Assembly (NCBI GenBank): GCA_037447655.1
Contig: JBBHKE010000384.1
Coordinates: forward strand, 64,001-76,509
DNA from: Zygnema cylindricum
Taxonomy: Eukaryota > Streptophyta > Zygnematophyceae > Zygnematales > Zygnemataceae
Reading direction: 5' to 3'
DNA length: 12,509 bases
Position numbers and translations under genes: made by a program. Numbering within the stretch: position 1 is the first letter of the stretch; each line of letters starts with the position of its first letter. Below the pieces are notes generated by a model, which saw only the letters and a program-made list of their open reading frames with translations, had not been told where the DNA came from and made no database searches. Below, one piece after another: positions 8,578 through 12,509 of the stretch.

Positions 8578-8599
8578 GTGTATCCTTACATTTTATGCA

Positions 8600-10200
8600 A
8601 TGTTGGGATGTTGCCTTAACGGTATTCCTTTCTTTGGCAGTTTTTTGTTTGTGGCTGGTTTGCTGGATCTGTAATCTACTTTTTTTTTTTTCCGTGGTTC
8701 ATTCACGGTAGAAATTTTGTTTGGTTGTCCGTCCGCGTTTTTTTTTTTTCCCGGTTTTTTTTCCCACGGAATGTCATCCTACGCCGTGTCAGTTCGCTAA
8801 AAATAATCGTCCGGCGGCGTGCGCTGTACTTTGATCTTACGTCAGATTCGGACGATCGTACAGGAGTGTGCACGACGCACAAACGTACAGTATGCCTACG
8901 TTGCGCGAGTTTTGTGCAAAGTTTTGTGCGCCTACCAAAGGCCTACCATAAAAAAGCCTACTTTTGAACTATGCAGTATACACTTCCCATAATAATTGCC
9001 GGAACTTAAAGTACTGAAAATCTGAAATGCGGTATTCATTACTGTAAAAAAAAAATTGATGCGTATCGATTTTACTCGGTTCGCTATCCGTACAATACTC
9101 GACAATCGATAGGTATCCCTTCTGGCGCGTATCTATATCGGAAAGCTGGCAGTCTTCGACTATTAAAGATATTTCAAATTTTAAAAAAAGTTTTTTTTCC
9201 TTAGCGTCCTACATGTCATCCTACGAAATTTGTTATTGGCGTCCATTTTTCAAGGTCTTTCAAGAATATTTAGGCACTTTTTCGCCTTTTTTAGGGATTT
9301 TAGTAGTGTGTGTATCTAGAGCCTCTTGCCTATGTTCGATATATACTTCGTACATGACCTACCCATAATCTATATATCGGTCTGGTACACCGTTAAGGCA
9401 ATAATCACCGATGCATAAAATATATGTCTAATAATTACCGCCCTAACTCCGTGATGTGGTAGGGAAGAAGTTGCGAAAAAAAATCAAAAGCCCCCTTCCC
9501 CACACGCTCCCTCTCCCTCCTCATAATTTCGAAACCTCGTACTTAATTCGTACTTTCTTTTCCGTACTACAATTTCATATAGTAAGGCAGACCACCCCGT
9601 CCTACCGATGTATCGCGATAGTTTTTCTGTTAGTCCTCCAACTGATATATCGGGCCCTTTGGCTCTCCAACAATCAATACATCGATTATCAGATTTATCG
9701 CGATAAAAAAGTACTTGATAGATTACACGACATTTTACGCTTCTTTCTATTTTTTTCATGATTAAACTGCTCTAAATTTCAAAATTTTAGCCTTTCAAAC
9801 TTTAATCCGGTTGGAAAGGCTAGGTGGGATACAAACAACTTCAATAATGGGCATTTTCATTCGATAATACAACATAAATAAAAGGTTTATAACGATATTC
9901 GATATTGTCGATATAAGACCAAACTATCACATCAAAGAAGATAAGGACCACCCTCAATATTGGATATTGGAAATCACAAATTCGGTATCGATAATCATCG
10001 TTAAGAAAAATAATAATCACATCAAACTAATAAGATTTGTGCACAATAAAAAATAAATCTCATATCCTTATAAACCTTGAACGTTTTTGGGTAAATGGTT
10101 GTTTGAACCTTCGTCAAGACAATATCTTGCGTTTAAACGTATCATTTTGCATCATATAATATATATGTGACTCGTGCATGTACCATACTTATCGAGTTTG
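8600..10200. other. Gene-poor AT-rich spacer with scattered repeats and ATCGAT-type words
   Basis: I see no gene. Features present: ATGTCATCCTACG repeated directly at 8771-8783 and 9213-9225, each preceded by a run of eight T; the inverted pair ATCGTCCG (8806-8813)/CGGACGAT (8849-8856); a 14-bp palindrome TTTATCGCGATAAA at 9694-9707; CGATATT repeats at 9893-9915; and many ATCGAT/ATCGCGAT words between 9061 and 9995. The ORF at 8725-8967 lies in T-rich and TE-like sequence and is unsupported. Confidence 0.4.
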
Positions 10201-10940
10201 TTGATAAAAAACCCGCATGACGTCACAATGTCAGAAAAAGGTAGGTATCTGCAACGTCACAAACAAATTTGACATTTACACTACACTGTAAATCGATATT
10301 AGTGTTAATAACACTAACTCGGCGCCCCCAAAATTTGAATCTCGAATCTGAAATAGAATTGATAATTATATTTTTCTTTCACGCTAATATAAGTAGGGTT
10401 TAATTAGCGTCGATGACTCTAATTTGGGCGATCTTTAAATTGTGTGGTGTACGAAACGTGTCAGCCCGTACTAAAACTATTTGTTTTTATGTACAAACGT
10501 ATAGAGAAAGTATTTGACAACGACGTGGGGACGTGAAAGTGACTGGCGCTGCCATGGAAATACGCCCTTCAATTTGATTCCTATGAATAAAGACGAGAGA
10601 AAATCATACGAACCTGTTCTCACACGTTCAAAAGTAGACTATTGAACGAAGCCAATATCGGATACACTATGGGAATGTGTATCTAAACTAGTGTTAGATG
10701 TATAAATTACCGTTGACGTTTTCTTGGAGTTGGGCTCTTGAACCCAAACTTGAGTTTATAACACTAATTGTTCCTTTACACTAATTATTTCTTAACACTA
10801 ATAGCAATTCACGGTGTACTGTTTTTAACAGTCACAAAATTATGTAGCATCTACAACCGTGACATAATTAAGTAACGTCTCATTTCCGGGCACTGGAAAT
10901 AACCCTAAAAATGAGTACGAAGAATCTTCAGTAAAAGACA
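10201..10940. other. Spacer with CRE-like palindrome and ACACTAAT repeats
   Basis: TGACGTCA, a full bZIP C-box/CRE palindrome, is at 10218-10225, and its ACGTCACAA part recurs at 10254-10262. A tight hairpin TTAGTGTT/AACACTAA spans 10299-10317. No coding sequence is recognised. Confidence 0.45.
10761..10811 (+). repeat. Degenerate 17-bp tandem repeat beginning ACACTAAT
   Basis: ACACTAAT occurs at 10761, 10778 and 10795, exactly 17 bp apart. The first two units match at 14 of 17 positions; the third keeps only the core. The reverse complement core TAGTGTTA lies nearby at 10689-10696. Confidence 0.75.
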
Positions 10941-11047
10941 AAGCTACATCGTTAAGCTGCATTTACATGGGCACAAACCCTTAATTAGCCTTCTGAATTT
11001 TGCAATTGATGATACTTTTCCAAACCTTAGGGTACGAGCCCATGTGG

Positions 11048-11167
11048 CTAAGTTCGGGTTTTTTTCTGTCGTTTTCCTTTCAAACTTAGCGTCATACTGT
11101 CTAAGTTGCGACTTTACAAAGTAATCGCAAATTTGTAAAGTACAATTTGCGTCATTCTTGAACTTAG
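11048..11167. repeat. Cluster of nested and overlapping inverted repeats (120 bp)
   Basis: Outer pair CTAAGTTC (11048-11055)/GAACTTAG (11160-11167). Inside it are AACTTAG (11083-11089)/CTAAGTT (11101-11107), then ACTTTACAAA (11111-11120)/TTTGTAAAGT (11132-11141), then CGCAAATT (11126-11133)/AATTTGCG (11144-11151). The last two overlap, so they cannot form together. The minus-strand ORF over this region (10944-11240) has no recognisable domain. Confidence 0.75.
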
Positions 11168-11424
11168 GATGTACGAAAATTTGTCGTCTTGCGTTTTCTC
11201 GACCCACTATCACGTCATCTTCAAACTTATCATAAACCACATCGGCAATGTGTTTTAAACTAAGTAAAACCGTTTACACCAATAGGAAAACATATCCCCG
11301 CGTGTGAAAAGTTTTAAAAAGTTTTTGATGACCGAAAATAGTACAAGGTTGTTCGTTTTTGTCCCCATGCACATTGTACAGTTTTTTTTTGAAGGGGTCT
11401 CGATGGTGCAGTGTCATTTCACGG

Positions 11425-11479
11425 GAAGGTGAAAAATCTGCGAAGGTGAAAATTCTGCGAAGGTGAAAAATCTGCGAAG
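11425..11479 (+). repeat. 17-bp tandem repeat, 3.2 copies of GAAGGTGAAAAATCTGC
   Basis: Units at 11425-11441, 11442-11458 (one mismatch, TTCTGC for ATCTGC) and 11459-11475, then GAAG. The near identity implies a recent expansion compared with other repeats in the spacer. Confidence 0.95.
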
Positions 11480-11513
11480 TCATGGCGGCCGGACGGGAGA
11501 GGTTTACGCAAAG

Positions 11514-11572
11514 GCATGTCGTACAGCCACGGCTGTAAGGCTGTACGTCTACGATGTCACGCGATGACATGC
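11514..11572. repeat. Nested inverted repeats with two alternative hairpins
   Basis: Outer pair GCATGTC (11514-11520)/GACATGC (11566-11572). Inside are CGTACAGCC (11520-11528)/GGCTGTACG (11539-11547) and ATGTCA (11554-11559)/TGACAT (11565-11570). The first inner stem competes with TACAGCC (11522-11528)/GGCTGTA (11531-11537), which has only a 2-nt loop. The left arm can therefore pair with either of two downstream copies. Confidence 0.8.
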
Positions 11573-12009
11573 GACAAAACAAATAGCTTCAAAAATTACG
11601 ATGTGTCTTGCGACGCTTCAAAAAGTTAAAAAAAAATACGGTGCGGCATGACAGATTGTACACGGTGACAGCCGTCATGGGCGCTGTCGACGTATACAAT
11701 CGTCACAAACTTAAGTAACACTTTCGAGTAAACATGTAGAGCCACCTAAAATCCGGGTCAGCCGGATCCGCGCTAAAATACAAAGTAAGTTCGCTAAGTT
11801 ACAATTACATGGGGCCGTACCTTTATTCCCAAAGCCCTAGAAATTAAAAACGTATGATATGTCCACTTTGCGCACTACGCCTATTTTACTCCTTTTGTAC
11901 GTATAATACGGACGGAACCGCGCTATTTCTGATCTACGGCGGCCATATAGATTCGCCAGCGTGGTTTTAACACTCCCCTCCTGACGTAATCACTCTACTG
12001 AGCACACAA
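11573..12009 (+). promoter_or_regulatory. Upstream region of the METTL13-like gene
   Basis: No gene is seen. Candidate control words on the plus strand: CCGTAC at 11815-11820, TGACGTAA at 11982-11989, and an AT-rich GTATAAT near 11900. A pyrimidine-rich stretch, CCCTCTCTCTCTCC, follows at 12058-12071, just before the preferred start codon, as in many plant 5' leaders. The transcription start was not determined. Confidence 0.3.
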
Positions 12010-12084
12010 ATGAAAAAGCCAAAAAGGTCTCTCTGTCTTAAATCTGTTCCCATGTCGCCCTCTCTCTCTCCTTCCGACGACACC

Positions 12085-12509
12085 ATGGCCGACCTCCAGC
12101 CTTCACTTCGCCGTACTTTCTTGTACGGACCGGAAAGTCCTCTTCCCCTCCTCCGTGTGACCGTACTTGACGCTCCCTCCGGCCGGCCATTTATTCACAA
12201 GTGTGCCGTTATCCTGGTGCCACGTGGCAGTGAGCATGATTGGGTGTACCGATCCAAGGGCGGTCAATGGCAGCTCCTGTCCAGTTCTCACACGTGCCGG
12301 CTTATCATTTTGGCTTGCCACGTGGCACCTGGAAAATCCTCCCAAGCAGACGAACCTATTTCGAAGGAGGCAGTACAGTCGCTGGTGATTGGGCTTGCGC
12401 CACGTGGCAGTTTTGAGGGAGATTCTCGAGTGGTGCCTTTTCTGACTTTTGTGGATAATGTGAAAAGGAAGGTGGTGCTGGAGGAGGCGGTGTCGCCTTT
12501 CACCGGAAA
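12085..12509 (+). CDS. METTL13/EEF1AKNMT-like protein, 5' end only (open at window edge)
   Basis: The reading frame is open from 11971 to the window edge. From the ATG at 12085 (ACACCATGG, strong Kozak context) it encodes 141 residues with no stop. In-frame ATGs at 12010 and 12052 could extend it by 25 or 11 residues. Residues 45-68 (starting VPRGSEHDWVYRSKGGQWQL), LAPRGS at 104-109 and PFLTFVDNVKRKVV at 118-131 resemble, from memory, the segment of METTL13 between its two methyltransferase domains, just before the spermidine-synthase-like C-terminal domain. In animals that enzyme methylates eEF1A; the C-terminal domain acts on its N-terminus. The SAM-binding part would lie beyond the window. 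The family call rests on pattern recognition only. Confidence 0.6.
   Translation, partial: MADLQPSLRRTFLYGPESPLPLLRVTVLDAPSGRPFIHKCAVILVPRGSEHDWVYRSKGGQWQLLSSSHTCRLIILACHVAPGKSSQADEPISKEAVQSLVIGLAPRGSFEGDSRVVPFLTFVDNVKRKVVLEEAVSPFTG

Noticed and set aside
8601-8615. TGTTGGGATGTTGCC on the plus strand, 13 of 15 identical to the LTR start at 1721
   Set aside because: No matching LTR end, primer-binding site or retrotransposon coding sequence follows. A 15-bp match alone does not support a second element.
8018-8641. Possible terminal inverted repeats ACTGCCAAAAAAAATACC (8018-8035) and its imperfect complement (8621-8641)
   Set aside because: The match depends on A/T runs, needs a 3-nt gap, and there is no target-site duplication at the flanks.
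10944-11582. Two minus-strand ORFs of about 100 codons (10944-11240 and 11274-11582)
   Set aside because: No recognisable domain, they overlap nested inverted and tandem repeats, and they show no start context or splice support. They are probably chance ORFs.
6177-12009. CRISPR array, operon or prokaryotic defence system
   Set aside because: No evenly spaced identical repeats with unique spacers and no adjacent bacterial genes. The flanking genes have eukaryotic structure.

Overview
This is eukaryotic nuclear DNA. It holds a six-exon gene with GT-AG introns, a copia-type LTR retrotransposon fragment whose primer-binding site matches plant initiator-Met tRNA, long low-complexity introns and a 5.8 kb gene-poor spacer. 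The LTR ends (TGTTGGG...), the gag type and the plant-style cis-motifs suggest the green plant lineage, perhaps a non-seed plant or streptophyte alga. The species cannot be named from this window.

Layout. Positions 1-1721 are the 5' part of a copia-like element on the minus strand: an LTR at 1091-1721, a primer-binding site at 1077-1088 and a degraded gag ORF at 494-1048. Its remainder runs off the left edge. Positions 1722-2248 are the 3' flank or 3' UTR of the main gene.

Positions 2249-6176 (minus) hold the main gene, a 348-residue zinc-dependent alcohol dehydrogenase of the CAD/YahK type. I assembled it from six exons whose phases all agree and whose zinc and cofactor residues are intact. 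Intron 1 is largely a GA-rich tract on the plus strand. Intron 4 has the opposite bias, so the two intron transcripts could pair.

Positions 6177-12009 are a spacer with no convincing gene. It contains the dehydrogenase promoter (two CCAAT boxes, an ABRE-like site), many short tandem repeats and nested inverted repeats, and a strong excess of the SBP/SPL-type word CCGTAC. From about 12010 to the right edge (plus strand) lies the open 5' end of a second gene. It resembles the segment that precedes the C-terminal methyltransferase domain of METTL13/EEF1AKNMT (eEF1A methyltransferase). It was not visible as a closed ORF because no stop occurs before the window ends.

The two genes are transcribed away from each other. 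Nothing suggests a shared pathway, and I see no defence or other multi-gene system. The points most worth following are the complementary introns, the CCGTAC excess, the METTL13-like gene that starts at the linker, and four G-box hexamers within its first exon.
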